The notes beneath the pieces are model-generated. The model was not told the DNA's origin. It did not search any database and saw only the letters and a list, made by a program, of their open reading frames with translations. This document shows positions 44,935 to 54,814 of a stretch of DNA of 64,000 nucleotides, piece after piece. Position numbers and translations under genes: made by a program. The DNA comes from Flavobacterium arcticum. GTDB taxonomy: Bacteria > Bacteroidota > Bacteroidia > Flavobacteriales > Flavobacteriaceae. The stretch spans positions 680,501 through 744,500 of the forward strand of contig NZ_CP031188.1 in NCBI RefSeq assembly GCF_003344925.1, given 5' to 3'. Every line of letters begins with the position of its first letter. The stretch's first letter is position 1.

Positions 44935-47364
44935 CTACTCGCTTAATTTATCTTTAAACTCTGTAATTTTATTATTTACCTCTTCCTCTGTACCAGAGAA
45001 AACTTGCTCATCAGTTTTAAGCTGCTCTTTACTACTGTAAGTCGAAATTGTTACGGTAGCCGTTACATTTCCGTCATTATCTTTTTGTCTATCAATAGAT
45101 ATTTCCTTACGGCTTTCCTGCCCCATTATAACAGGTTGTTCTATAACCGTAGCATGCGACACGTCAAGACCGTCATTAGCACCATGTCCGCCTAATATTG
45201 GTGCAATTACAAGCCCTATAAGACACGTTAGCTTTATCAATATATTCATAGATGGTCCTGATGTATCTTTAAACGGATCTCCTACCGTATCGCCCGTCAC
45301 CGCAGCTTTGTGCGCGTCAGAACCCTTATAAGTCATTTCTCCATTAATCATTACACCTGCCTCAAACGATTTTTTAGCATTATCCCATGCACCACCCGCA
45401 TTGTTTTGGAATACTGCCCATAACACTCCAGATACCGTTACCCCTGCCATATAACCACCTAGCATTTCGGCTACCAGTTGATTATTTTCAGGATAAATAA
45501 ACATTCCTAAAAGTACAATAGCAATAGGGAAACCTATAGTAAGTACACCTGGCAACATCATTTCGCGCAAGGCTGCCTGTGTAGATATTTCTACACACTT
45601 GCCATACTCTGGCTTGCCTGTGCCTTCCATAATACCTGGTATCTCTTTAAACTGTCTTCTCACCTCATATACCATCTCCATAGCAGCTTTACCTACCGAG
45701 TTCATGGCAAGTGCCGAGAACACTACAGGCACCATACCACCCACAAAGAGCATTGCCAGTACTGGTGCTTTAAAAATGTTAATACCATCTATCCCTGTAA
45801 AGGTAACATAGGCAGCAAACAACGCTAATGAAGTAAGTGCAGCCGAAGCAATAGCAAAACCTTTACCTGTTGCAGCTGTAGTATTCCCCACCGAGTCTAA
45901 AATATCGGTACGGGTACGTACTTCTTTAGGGAGTTCACTCATCTCGGCAATACCACCTGCATTGTCAGATATTGGTCCAAAAGCATCAATAGCAAGTTGC
46001 ATTGCAGTTGTAGCCATCATAGCCGAAGCTGCAAGTGCTACACCATAAAAACCTGCAAAAGCATAAGATGACCAAATAGCAGCTGCAAATAATAGTACTG
46101 TTGGGAAAGTAGATATCATACCCGTAGCAAGTCCTGCTATAATATTAGTTCCTGCTCCAGTACTCGATTTTTGTACAATAGCAAGTATTGGTTTTTTACC
46201 AAGCCCTGTATAATATTCTGTAACCGATGATATAACACCACCTACTACTAAGCCCACCAAAGCAGCATAAAACACTCGGATAGACGATATATCTTTAGCA
46301 CCTTCACCATAAAACTCCATTTTTATAGTATTTGGCAACATATAATTTATTAGGAAATAACATGAAATTGCAACCAATACTATAGAGACCCAATTACCTA
46401 TATTAAGGGCTCCTTGCACCTGTGCTTCTTTGGCATCATTACTGCTTATTTTTACTAGCATAGTACCTATTATTGAGAATAATATCCCGAAACCTGCTAT
46501 TGCCATAGGTAGTAATATTGGTCCTATACCTCCAAAGGCATCGGTAAAGCTAGGATTGTCTATTAAAATATCTCTTAGTACATAATTACCTAAAACCATT
46601 GCTGCAAGTACTGTTGCTACATACGACCCAAAAAGATCGGCACCCATACCTGCTACATCACCTACATTATCACCTACATTATCTGCAATAGTTGCAGGGT
46701 TACGAGGGTCATCTTCAGGAATACCTGCCTCTACTTTACCCACAAGGTCAGCCCCTACATCAGCAGCTTTAGTATAAATACCACCTCCTACACGGGCAAA
46801 TAATGCTATAGATTCTGCTCCTAACGAAAAACCTGCAAGTGTTTCAAGTACTATTGTCATATCGGCAGCATTTGTCCATACACCTTCCATAAAATAATGA
46901 AAAAAGAAGATAAAAAACGCTGTTAGTCCTAATACGGCAAGACCTGCAACACCAAGCCCCATAACGGTACCACCGCCAAAAGAAACTTTTAATGCTTGTG
47001 GCAAACTGGTTCTTGCTGCTTGTGTAGTTCTAACATTGGTTTTGGTTGCTATTTTCATACCCATATTTCCAGCAAGTGCCGAAAATATTGCTCCAAAAAT
47101 AAAAGCCACCACTATAAGCATATCAGTAGTAGGAACAAAATATGCAATTGCCGCAAGTGCTATACTGGCTGCTATTACAAAAAAGGTTAATAACCTATAT
47201 TCTGCTTTCAAAAAGGCAAGTGCACCTTCATAGATGTGATCTGAAATTTCTTTCATTTTACCATCTCCGGCATCCTGCTTTAACACCCAGGATCTTTTTA
47301 TTGCCATAAAAAGAAGACCCAGTACAGCCATTATAGCTGGCACGTAAATCATAATTGAATCCAT
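44935..47364 (-). CDS. hppA: Membrane-bound ion-translocating pyrophosphatase
   Basis: Integral membrane enzyme that couples pyrophosphate hydrolysis to H+ or Na+ pumping. The substrate motif DVGADLVGKVE and the NPATIADNVGDNVGDVAGMGADLFG acidic cluster are intact, and many hydrophobic helices span the length. GNTTAATGKG has Ala where K+-independent enzymes have Lys, suggesting the K+-dependent class. At 809 residues it carries a soluble tail of about 55 residues (after EQPVIMGQESRKEIS) beyond the last helix. Pumped ion cannot be decided from sequence by eye. Faces a separate soluble pyrophosphatase gene upstream. Confidence 0.94.
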   Translation of the reverse strand: MDSIMIYVPAIMAVLGLLFMAIKRSWVLKQDAGDGKMKEISDHIYEGALAFLKAEYRLLTFFVIAASIALAAIAYFVPTTDMLIVVAFIFGAIFSALAGNMGMKIATKTNVRTTQAARTSLPQALKVSFGGGTVMGLGVAGLAVLGLTAFFIFFFHYFMEGVWTNAADMTIVLETLAGFSLGAESIALFARVGGGIYTKAADVGADLVGKVEAGIPEDDPRNPATIADNVGDNVGDVAGMGADLFGSYVATVLAAMVLGNYVLRDILIDNPSFTDAFGGIGPILLPMAIAGFGILFSIIGTMLVKISSNDAKEAQVQGALNIGNWVSIVLVAISCYFLINYMLPNTIKMEFYGEGAKDISSIRVFYAALVGLVVGGVISSVTEYYTGLGKKPILAIVQKSSTGAGTNIIAGLATGMISTFPTVLLFAAAIWSSYAFAGFYGVALAASAMMATTAMQLAIDAFGPISDNAGGIAEMSELPKEVRTRTDILDSVGNTTAATGKGFAIASAALTSLALFAAYVTFTGIDGINIFKAPVLAMLFVGGMVPVVFSALAMNSVGKAAMEMVYEVRRQFKEIPGIMEGTGKPEYGKCVEISTQAALREMMLPGVLTIGFPIAIVLLGMFIYPENNQLVAEMLGGYMAGVTVSGVLWAVFQNNAGGAWDNAKKSFEAGVMINGEMTYKGSDAHKAAVTGDTVGDPFKDTSGPSMNILIKLTCLIGLVIAPILGGHGANDGLDVSHATVIEQPVIMGQESRKEISIDRQKDNDGNVTATVTISTYSSKEQLKTDEQVFSGTEEEVNNKITEFKDKLSE

Positions 47365-47419
47365 AAATAATAGTTTGGTTTGTTGTTAAATTATTGTAAA
47401 TATAACGAAACCAACGAAA

Positions 47420-47454
47420 AAAAAGCAATACCCATTAGTAGAATATTGCTTTTT
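47420..47454. terminator. Terminator between ppa and hppA
   Basis: Perfect 11-bp stem AAAAAGCAATA/TATTGCTTTTT with a 13-base loop and A/T runs on both flanks. It ends the ppa transcript on the minus strand and shows that hppA has its own promoter. Confidence 0.75.
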
Positions 47455-47478
47455 CCTTATTTTATTATGAAATTCTAA

Positions 47479-48009
47479 TTATCCAATACTGAACAATCCT
47501 TCTGGTCTATTCTCTATAGTATCAAAACGATCTACACACTTGTCTATAATTTCGCGAGCTTCATTTACATCGCCCCATCCGCCAACATCAACTTTCTTTT
47601 GCTCAAGATCTTTATATACTTGGAAGAAATGTTCTATCTCTTTTAATAGGTGTGGATTCATATCATCTAGATTTTCCAATTTGTTCCAAATTGGATCTGA
47701 TACTGGCACACATACAATTTTTTCATCTGGTCCTTTTTCATCAGCCATATGGAAAACACCAATAGGTTTTACTTCCATTACACAACCAGGAAAAGTAGGC
47801 TCTGTAACCAACACTAATACATCAAGAGGATCTCCATCAAGTGCAAGAGTTTCAGGAATAAAACCATAATCGGCAGGATACATCATAGAAGAAAAAAGCA
47901 TCCTGTCGTAGCGTATTTTTTTTAATTCGAAGTCATATTCATACTTGTTCCTGCTTCCCTTTGGGATTTCTATCAGAACATCAAATGTTTTTAGGTTTGC
48001 TGCAGACAT
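47479..48009 (-). CDS. ppa: Inorganic pyrophosphatase (soluble, family I)
   Basis: Hydrolyses pyrophosphate to phosphate in the cytoplasm and so drives biosynthesis. The 176 residues hold the family I active-site pattern DGDPLDVLVL, with EIPKGSRNKYEYD near the N-terminus and a further KVDVGGWGDVNEA segment. Encoded on the same strand as hppA but separated from it by a terminator, so the cell can waste or store PPi energy independently. Confidence 0.96.
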   Translation of the reverse strand: MSAANLKTFDVLIEIPKGSRNKYEYDFELKKIRYDRMLFSSMMYPADYGFIPETLALDGDPLDVLVLVTEPTFPGCVMEVKPIGVFHMADEKGPDEKIVCVPVSDPIWNKLENLDDMNPHLLKEIEHFFQVYKDLEQKKVDVGGWGDVNEAREIIDKCVDRFDTIENRPEGLFSIG

Positions 48010-48326
48010 ATTATATATTTATTTCTTTTATTAAGCGATTGCAAAAGTAGCACAAAAATAGTGTTTTGCAAGTCTTTACAAGCCTATTAGGCATAGTAAA
48101 TTAACATATTCACGTAAATTTAATGCAAAATATACATAAGGGTTTTTATGACTTTAATTATCATTATTACAAATAATGCCAATAACAACAACTAAAAAAC
48201 TGACTTACAGAAACATATAGAAAAGTTACTACGAGAAATATATTTACATATTAAATAAACGAATACTACTCATTGACTTTCAATCAGTCTTAGTCTATTA
48301 TTTGTAAAACATCAATTGTGTGATTC
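48010..48326. other. AT-rich intergenic region
   Basis: Gene-free stretch between ppa and the DUF5686 gene. The first 60 bases hold the ppa promoter; in the rest I see no ORF, stable hairpin or repeat worth calling. Confidence 0.6.
48042..48071 (-). promoter_or_regulatory. Promoter of ppa
   Basis: On the minus strand TTG (48071-48069), a 19-base spacer and TACTTTTG (48049-48042) fit the consensus exactly. The start codon lies 32 bases downstream of the -7 box. Confidence 0.65.
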
Positions 48327-50822
48327 TTAGAAATGAAAACCAAAGACACCTTTTACAGTAAACTTATTGGCATCGGGTAGGTTAAGGTAGTTACCTCTCC
48401 ATGCAAAGTCAATACGGAATACTCTAAAAATATTACCTATCCCTGCATGATATTCCCAATATATATCCTCGGGCGCTCTATAATCAATGCTTGATGCATT
48501 AAGCCTCCTGTTATCATCAGACACTGTACCATATACTCCTTTTACCCCTACTATTTCTCGTAGGTTTAGATCTCTTAATAATGGAATACGGGAGAACAAC
48601 CTTCCGTTAAAATTATGTTCTAAGTGTAGCGACACATATTCATCTGCCACAAATTCATAATAATTCATTAGGTTATAAGTATTCGGAATAATAAAGTAAG
48701 ACTGGTTACCCGGTATTACCCCCATAAGTCCTAGCGGTACTTCGCCAAATATTTTACCTGCCTCTAGCGTGGTAAAGAAACGCCCAAAACCACCTACTAA
48801 TATGGGTTGCCTGTAATAAAACTGTAACTTTCTGTAATTAAAATCATTACTGGTAACACCATCAATACCGTGTGAAAAGTTAAGATATAATCTCGTATAA
48901 TCGTCACTATCCACATCAGATCGTTCTACACCATACCCTATCGTTCTACGTCCTGGTGTATAATCTATCAGCAAGCCATATTCTAATTGCTCTACATAAC
49001 CTTTTGTCCCTTTAGACGGGTCGTTAGGGTCTATAAAGTAATCGAGCCTAAAGGTATCATATGATGCCGACTTTAGTGTACGGTATGAGGTATTTGCTCT
49101 AAAAACAACATTCTTGAGCGGTTCTATCTCTACCGAAAAGTTACTAAAGTTTACTGAAGTAAGTTTACTATTGTCACCACTAGCAAACAATGCTGACGAA
49201 GCAAAACTCCTACCCAATACATCAGTAGAACCCGTAAGACTCACCCCTATCTGCTCTACATCTCGACGCGTACCTCCAGCAAGTATAATACGTTTCTTTT
49301 TGTCTACCATCCATTTTCCCGAAACACCATATTTAAACTGGTCATCTTTAAAACCATAAGCGGTATAACCTTCTATACGCCAAGGGTCATTTTGCCCAAA
49401 ATAGGTACGCCCTCCAGTTCGAAGCCTTAATCCCTCTACATCATTATACCCAAAGCTTGAAAAAATAGGACCATAATCAAAATTACCCATCTGGTAATAG
49501 CCACTACCTAATGTAGCTACAAGGGTATACATTCGTTTAAACTTAGGTACTGTTTTTAACGTATCGAGCATTTTATAAACCGCTTTTTCGTCTTTGTTTA
49601 GCGATTCGAAACGATTATATGCCCAATACTCTTCAGATCGTTTATGTACAGAGTCGTTATAATAGTTCACCTCTTTAGCATAAAAATCTTTCGGCTTTTC
49701 AATATCAAATTCATAATCTCTAAAAAGCGTTGTACGCTTACCATATACCCCTTTCGATTCTTCTTTTTTACGCAGCGCAAAGTCTGACATCATATGGTCT
49801 CGCTTTAACAAAAACACCGAATCGTTCAGTACATCAAATTCCTGTTCTATATAAATATCTTTCACCCAGTTGATATTAGCTCCCTTACTGGCAGCCATAC
49901 TTATTTTCTTTATGGCAAAAGTGGTATCGTTTACCCAAAAATTCCCTTTAAACGTAAGTTCATTTTTACGCCGCGGATAAAACACTATGTTATAGCACCA
50001 CTTATCTTCTATATAAGTACTATCGTGCAACACATAGTTATACACATTAATACCCGTACGCGATAGCGGGCTCACAAAGTCTTTATCAAAAAACTTGAGA
50101 TAGTTATTATAAATATCATAATCGGCATATAGGTCTTTTACAAAAGCTATAATTTGCTGGTTATCGCTAAACCCTGAGTTCTTATTCGCTTGTTGTATTT
50201 CCTTTTCGCTATTAGTAGTATTATCTCCATATACCTCGCTAAGGCTTTCGTTTATAAAAATAGGTAAGTACGTTTTTCCTGTAACACTCGATGTGTCTAC
50301 ATGTTTAAAGATAAACTCCATACCTCTAAATATCTTGCTCGCCATAAAAGCACTATCTATAGTATTCATGTCAAACTCTACCTTCTCGTATTTATCATAT
50401 TGGTATTGGTCGAACATTTTAAGACCATTTTTACGACGGCGTTCCCATATTTTTCGAAGAATATCTAGCGCTGGGTTATTTTTTTTTGATGTTTTACCAG
50501 AGTACAATACTACTTCTTTAAGCTCTTGAGAATCGTTAAGCACTACTTTCATATTATAAGTAACTGCTTTTTCAAGAGGTATCTCTTCGGTAGCAAAACC
50601 CACGAAAGAAACTACTATTATAGAATGATTGTTTTGAGATTCCAGATAAAACTTTCCGTTTTCATCTGTTATAACACCTTCGCTAGATGCTTTAAAATAT
50701 ACGTTAGCATATGGTATGGGCTCGTTTGTTTTATCTAGCACCACCCCACTCACCTTAATTTGTGCGAAAATAGTGTTGGCAAGTAGCAGTAAAAACCCTA
50801 ATAGTAGTAATTCTCTTTTCAT
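48327..50822 (-). CDS. DUF5686 outer-membrane protein with carboxypeptidase-like domain
   Basis: An 831-residue outer-membrane protein. It has a signal peptide (GFLLLLANTIFAQ), a carboxypeptidase-D regulatory-like domain (about 22-105: VSGVVLDKTNEPIPYANVYFK ends before GKFYLESQ), then a DUF5686 region with a long periplasmic part and a C-terminal barrel (FRIDFAWRGNYL ... GVFGFHF). The terminal Phe suits insertion by the BAM complex. Function not known. Transcribed on its own between the pdhB terminator and a gene-free region. Confidence 0.88.
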   Translation of the reverse strand: MKRELLLLGFLLLLANTIFAQIKVSGVVLDKTNEPIPYANVYFKASSEGVITDENGKFYLESQNNHSIIVVSFVGFATEEIPLEKAVTYNMKVVLNDSQELKEVVLYSGKTSKKNNPALDILRKIWERRRKNGLKMFDQYQYDKYEKVEFDMNTIDSAFMASKIFRGMEFIFKHVDTSSVTGKTYLPIFINESLSEVYGDNTTNSEKEIQQANKNSGFSDNQQIIAFVKDLYADYDIYNNYLKFFDKDFVSPLSRTGINVYNYVLHDSTYIEDKWCYNIVFYPRRKNELTFKGNFWVNDTTFAIKKISMAASKGANINWVKDIYIEQEFDVLNDSVFLLKRDHMMSDFALRKKEESKGVYGKRTTLFRDYEFDIEKPKDFYAKEVNYYNDSVHKRSEEYWAYNRFESLNKDEKAVYKMLDTLKTVPKFKRMYTLVATLGSGYYQMGNFDYGPIFSSFGYNDVEGLRLRTGGRTYFGQNDPWRIEGYTAYGFKDDQFKYGVSGKWMVDKKKRIILAGGTRRDVEQIGVSLTGSTDVLGRSFASSALFASGDNSKLTSVNFSNFSVEIEPLKNVVFRANTSYRTLKSASYDTFRLDYFIDPNDPSKGTKGYVEQLEYGLLIDYTPGRRTIGYGVERSDVDSDDYTRLYLNFSHGIDGVTSNDFNYRKLQFYYRQPILVGGFGRFFTTLEAGKIFGEVPLGLMGVIPGNQSYFIIPNTYNLMNYYEFVADEYVSLHLEHNFNGRLFSRIPLLRDLNLREIVGVKGVYGTVSDDNRRLNASSIDYRAPEDIYWEYHAGIGNIFRVFRIDFAWRGNYLNLPDANKFTVKGVFGFHF

Positions 50823-50836
50823 ATATCTATAAACAA

Positions 50837-50866
50837 AAACTTCATCATAATAGTATGATGAAGTTT
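50837..50866 (-). terminator. Intrinsic terminator after pdhB
   Basis: Perfect 13-bp stem AAACTTCATCATA with its complement and a four-base loop, 21 bases after the pdhB stop on the minus strand. The following tract (TTGTTTAT) is moderately T-rich. Confidence 0.75.
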
Positions 50867-50887
50867 CAAATATAACGGTTTATTTTG

Positions 50888-51865
50888 TTATTTATACATA
50901 ACTTTTTTAACTGCCTTTACTACATCGTCTGCATTAGGTATCCACTCTTTAAGTAGTGCAGGTGAATATGGAGCAGGTGTATCGGCTGTAGTAATACGCT
51001 GTATTGGCGCATCTAAATAATCGAAAGCTCTTTCTTGAACAATATATGTGATCTCTGAAGCTACACTACCAAACGGCCAAGCCTCTTCTAATACTACTAA
51101 TCTATTTGTTTTTTTAACAGAGTTAAGAATCGTTTCATGATCCATAGGACGGATAGTTCTTAAATCTACAATTTCGCAGCTTATTCCTTCTTTCTCTAGT
51201 GCTTCGGCTGCTTTAAATGCTTCTTTTAATATTTTACCAAACGATACTATAGTAACATCTTTACCTTCACGTTTTACATCGGCAACACCTAGTGGCAAAG
51301 TATATTCTCCTTCAGGCACTTCACCTTTGTCTCCATACATTTGTTCTGACTCCATAAAAATAACGGGGTCATTATCGCGAATGGCAGATTTAAGTAATCC
51401 TTTTGCATCATATACATTAGATGGCACAACTACTTTTAGTCCTGGTGTATTAGCAAACCAGTTCTCAAAAGCCTGTGAGTGTGTAGCTCCTAATTGTCCT
51501 GCAGATGCAGTAGGTCCACGAAACACCATAGGCATTGGGAATTGACCACCTGACATTTGACGCATCTTAGCAGCGTTATTAATAATCTGGTCGATACCAA
51601 CAAGCGAGAAGTTAAAGGTCATAAACTCTACTATAGGTCTATTACCATTCATGGCAGAACCTACTGCTATACCAGCAAAACCGAGCTCGGCAATGGGAGT
51701 ATCTATAACCCTCTTAGAACCAAATTCGTCAAGCATCCCTTTAGATGCTTTATAGGCTCCGTTATACTCAGCAACCTCTTCGCCCATTAAATATATAGCT
51801 TCATCACGACGCATTTCTTCGCTCATCGCTTCGCAAATAGCTTCCCTGAATTGTATTGTTCTCAT
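50888..51865 (-). CDS. pdhB: Pyruvate dehydrogenase E1 component, beta subunit
   Basis: Beta subunit of the heterotetrameric E1 of pyruvate dehydrogenase, which with thiamine diphosphate decarboxylates pyruvate and passes the acetyl group to E2. The 325 residues include QFREAICEAMSEEMRRDE, the ThDP-contacting Glu in MGEEVAEYNGAYK, DTPIAELGFAGIAVG and a transketolase C-terminal domain (SCEIVDLRTIRPMD, VLEEAWPFGS). The alpha subunit and E2 are not adjacent in the window, so the gene stands alone with its own -7 box TATTTTTG (51905-51898). Confidence 0.93.
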   Translation of the reverse strand: MRTIQFREAICEAMSEEMRRDEAIYLMGEEVAEYNGAYKASKGMLDEFGSKRVIDTPIAELGFAGIAVGSAMNGNRPIVEFMTFNFSLVGIDQIINNAAKMRQMSGGQFPMPMVFRGPTASAGQLGATHSQAFENWFANTPGLKVVVPSNVYDAKGLLKSAIRDNDPVIFMESEQMYGDKGEVPEGEYTLPLGVADVKREGKDVTIVSFGKILKEAFKAAEALEKEGISCEIVDLRTIRPMDHETILNSVKKTNRLVVLEEAWPFGSVASEITYIVQERAFDYLDAPIQRITTADTPAPYSPALLKEWIPNADDVVKAVKKVMYK

Positions 51866-52047
51866 GTATAAGTACTTTTTCGGTATTAAATGAAACGCAA
51901 AAATAAAACATTTAATTATTATTCAGTATCTCCAAACAATAATAATATCATTTAAAACATCATAATTTACATTATTTGACTAAAAAAAATCACGAAAACA
52001 TTTTCGTAAAATAATCTACAATATAAAAGTATTTCAAATCAATTATC

Positions 52048-52055
52048 TATTTTTG
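52048..52055 (+). promoter_or_regulatory. -7 promoter box of the 52.1-kb hypothetical gene
   Basis: TATTTTTG fits TAnnTTTG and lies 32 bases before the start codon. No -33 TTTG is evident. Confidence 0.4.
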
Positions 52056-52087
52056 ATATAAATACAAAATCAACTAATTTAATTCTG

Positions 52088-52768
52088 ATGAAAAAAATCT
52101 TGACTCTCCTATTTCTTTTTGTAGCGGTTATTGCAAATGCTGCAAAATACTACAAATCTAAAATCGAGTTTATAGACGGCAGCACAAAAGAAGGCTATGC
52201 CGAACTACCTAGCAACAGTATGTTTGATGGCGCCATTAAATTTAGAATAAGTAAGAAAGAAAAATCAATACGGTATGATTTCGATACAATCGAGTATATA
52301 CTTTATTATACAGACTCGGGCAGGAAACACATATTTGAAAGGAAAAATATAAAATCAATATATGGTTCAAAGAAGAAACCACGCGAACATAATTTCAAAT
52401 CAAAATACTGGTCGTTATTGAGATTTTCAGACCCTGTTATAAAATGTTATCAAACTGGAGAGAATTATTATATTGATGGGGAAGGGGAAATTACAGTTAC
52501 TATAAAAAATAACATCGGGTTAGCTTCAACCAGCATTTGCTTTTTACGCCCCGATGAAGAAATACTCACTATGATAACTACTGGTGACATAAAGGGAGCG
52601 AATGTACTTGGGCGAGAAAGCAAATTTAGAAAAAGCGCAGCTCATTACTTTAAAGACGTTCCCGAATTGGTAGAACGTATAAGAGACAAAGAATTTAAAG
52701 CCGAAAATATCGAGGAATTATTAAAAACCTATGTTGCGTATAAAAACGGGCAGAATTCTAAAGAATAA
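52088..52768 (+). CDS. Hypothetical exported protein
   Basis: A 226-residue protein with a signal peptide (LTLLFLFVAVIANAA) and no further membrane segment. The mature part starts KYYKSKIEFIDGSTKEGYAELP and is rich in Lys and Tyr strands, with a helical C-terminus (ELVERIRDKEFKAENIEELLKTY). I do not recognise the family; similar small periplasmic proteins of unknown role are common in Flavobacteriaceae. It is probably monocistronic. Confidence 0.72.
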   Translation: MKKILTLLFLFVAVIANAAKYYKSKIEFIDGSTKEGYAELPSNSMFDGAIKFRISKKEKSIRYDFDTIEYILYYTDSGRKHIFERKNIKSIYGSKKKPREHNFKSKYWSLLRFSDPVIKCYQTGENYYIDGEGEITVTIKNNIGLASTSICFLRPDEEILTMITTGDIKGANVLGRESKFRKSAAHYFKDVPELVERIRDKEFKAENIEELLKTYVAYKNGQNSKE

Positions 52769-52861
52769 AATTTTTATTAGTCTAAAGCAACAGTAATCTC
52801 TCACCAAAATTAAACATCTAGCAATAAAGCACTAATATTAGCCTGTTTTTTTATCACACAC

Positions 52862-52891
52862 GTATTTTTAAAGCAGTTTTCTTAAAAATAC
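52862..52891. repeat. Inverted repeat upstream of etfB
   Basis: GTATTTTTAA (52862-52871) and its exact reverse complement (52882-52891) separated by 10 bases, about 90 bases before etfB. It may be an operator or a terminator of the preceding gene without a clear T tract. Confidence 0.55.
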
Positions 52892-52979
52892 ACTATTTAA
52901 TATGCGTGCATAATTTTTTATTCAGATTATTTTATTAATTTCGTAACAAATAAACATAAACTCCTATAACTTTATAAAA

Positions 52980-53726
52980 ATGAAAATATTAGTCTGCATC
53001 AGCCACGTGCCTGATACTACTTCAAAAATCAACTTTACAAACAGCGACAGTGAGTTTGACACCAACGGTGTGCAGTTTGTAATAAACCCGAACGATGAAT
53101 TTGGTCTTACCAGAGCAATTTGGTTTAAAGAGCAACAAGGAGCTAGCGTAGCAGTAGTTAACGTAGGCGGAACTGATGCTGAGGCTACATTGAGAAAAGC
53201 ACTTGCTATAGGTGCTGATGAAGCTATACGTGTAAATGCTAATCCTACCGATGGTTTTTTTGTAGCAAAGCAAATTGCTGAAGTTGCAAAAAACGGAGGG
53301 TATGACCTTATTATAGCAGGAAAAGAATCATTAGATTACAATGGTGGTATGGTTCCGGGTATGCTAGCGGCTCTTTTAGGATATGATTTTGTAAACTCTT
53401 GTATAAAACTTGACGTTGAAGGTACTGATGCTAAAGCAATACGCGAAATAGATGGTGGTAAAGAAACTTTAAGTACTAAACTACCTCTTGTTATTGGTGG
53501 GCAAAAAGGGCTTGTTGAAGAAAAAGACCTTAAAATACCTAACATGAGAGGTATTATGCAGGCAAGACAAAAGAAACTTAATATAGTAGAACCAGTAGCA
53601 GCAGACAATACTACAAAAGCTGTAAAATTTGAAAAACCTGCAGCAAAATCAGCAGTAAAACTGGTAAGCCCTGATAATCTTGACGAGCTTGTAAACTTGT
53701 TGCATAACGAAGCGAAAGTAATTTAG
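52980..53726 (+). CDS. etfB: Electron transfer flavoprotein, beta subunit
   Basis: The 248-residue AMP-binding subunit of the ETF heterodimer, which takes electrons from acyl-CoA dehydrogenases. It starts MKILVCISHVPDTTSKI, carries AIGADEAIRVN, DLIIAGKESLDYNGGMVPGMLAALL and the late IPNMRGIMQARQKK segment typical of EtfB. The alpha subunit follows after 92 bases containing short repeats. No acyl-CoA dehydrogenase gene lies nearby. Confidence 0.95.
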   Translation: MKILVCISHVPDTTSKINFTNSDSEFDTNGVQFVINPNDEFGLTRAIWFKEQQGASVAVVNVGGTDAEATLRKALAIGADEAIRVNANPTDGFFVAKQIAEVAKNGGYDLIIAGKESLDYNGGMVPGMLAALLGYDFVNSCIKLDVEGTDAKAIREIDGGKETLSTKLPLVIGGQKGLVEEKDLKIPNMRGIMQARQKKLNIVEPVAADNTTKAVKFEKPAAKSAVKLVSPDNLDELVNLLHNEAKVI

Positions 53727-53727
53727 T

Positions 53728-53790
53728 GTACCAATGAATCTATTTTTCAATGTACCAATGAATCTATCACGAGGCAATTGTTACATTGAT
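53728..53790. repeat. Short direct and inverted repeats between etfB and etfA
   Basis: A 17-base direct repeat, TGTACCAATGAATCTAT, occurs at 53728-53744 and 53752-53768. TCAATGTA (53748-53755) is inverted at 53783-53790 (TACATTGA). The composition differs from the flanking genes and looks like a degenerate intergenic repeat element. Confidence 0.7.
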
Positions 53791-53818
53791 ACATTAAACC
53801 ATTAAAAAATTTAAGACT

Positions 53819-54787
53819 ATGTCAATCCTAATATATGCCGAATCAATAGAAGGAAAGTTTAAAAAAACTACTTTCGAACTTGCTTCATACGCAAAAAAAA
53901 TAGCCGGAGAAACCGGTACAACTGTAACTGCACTTACCATTAACGTTACTGACACAGCAGCGCTTGGCGAGTATGGTGTAGATAAAGTATTAAATGTAAA
54001 CTCAGATAAGCTAAAAGCATTTAATGCTAAAGCTTATGCCGATGTTATAAAACAAGCTGCACAAAAAGAAACTTCTAAAATTGTATTATTCTCATCTACT
54101 ACAGATAGTTTATACACTGCACCACTTGTAGCGGTAGGTCTTGAAGCAGGTTTCGCTTCAAACGTAGTTGCATTACCAGAAAGCACTTCGCCTTTCCTTG
54201 TAAAAAGAACAGTGTTCTCTAACAAAGCATTTAATATAACAGAAATTAGTACTGATGTAAAAGTACTAGCTATAGGTAAAAACTCATTCGGTCTCATCGA
54301 ATCAACATCAACGCCTACTGTCGAAGAATTTGCACCATCATTAAACGATAATGATTTTAGTGTAAACGTAGAATCGGTAGAAAAAGTAACAGGAAAAGTA
54401 ACCATTGCCGATGCTGAGGTAGTAGTATCTGGCGGACGTGGGCTTAAAGGCCCTGAAAACTGGGGTATGGTAGAAAACCTTGCGGCAGTACTAGGCGCAG
54501 CAACAGCTTGTTCTAAACCAGTATCTGACCTTGGGTGGAGACCTCACAGTGAGCACGTAGGGCAAACAGGTAAGCCTGTAGCTGCTAACTTGTATATCGC
54601 AATAGGTATATCTGGAGCTATACAGCACATTGCAGGTATCAACTCATCTAAAGTAAAAGTAGTTATCAACACCGACCCAGAAGCTCCTTTCTTTAAAGTA
54701 GCTGATTATGGTGTTGTAGGCGATGCTTTTGAAGTTGTGCCAAAACTGATCGAAAAATTAAAAGAATTTAAGGCAAATAACTCATAA
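53819..54787 (+). CDS. etfA: Electron transfer flavoprotein, alpha subunit
   Basis: The 322-residue FAD-binding subunit of ETF. The C-terminal half carries the diagnostic ETF-alpha block: VVSGGRGLKGPENWGMVENLAAVLGAA, then SDLGWRPHSEHVGQTGKPV and the FAD loop LYIAIGISGAIQHIAGI. The N-terminal half (1-190) is the degenerate Rossmann-like domain. Together with EtfB it passes electrons to the quinone pool. Followed by a strong terminator. Confidence 0.95.
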   Translation: MSILIYAESIEGKFKKTTFELASYAKKIAGETGTTVTALTINVTDTAALGEYGVDKVLNVNSDKLKAFNAKAYADVIKQAAQKETSKIVLFSSTTDSLYTAPLVAVGLEAGFASNVVALPESTSPFLVKRTVFSNKAFNITEISTDVKVLAIGKNSFGLIESTSTPTVEEFAPSLNDNDFSVNVESVEKVTGKVTIADAEVVVSGGRGLKGPENWGMVENLAAVLGAATACSKPVSDLGWRPHSEHVGQTGKPVAANLYIAIGISGAIQHIAGINSSKVKVVINTDPEAPFFKVADYGVVGDAFEVVPKLIEKLKEFKANNS

Positions 54788-54814
54788 TTTTATTATAAAT
54801 TGTGCCCGTAAAAG

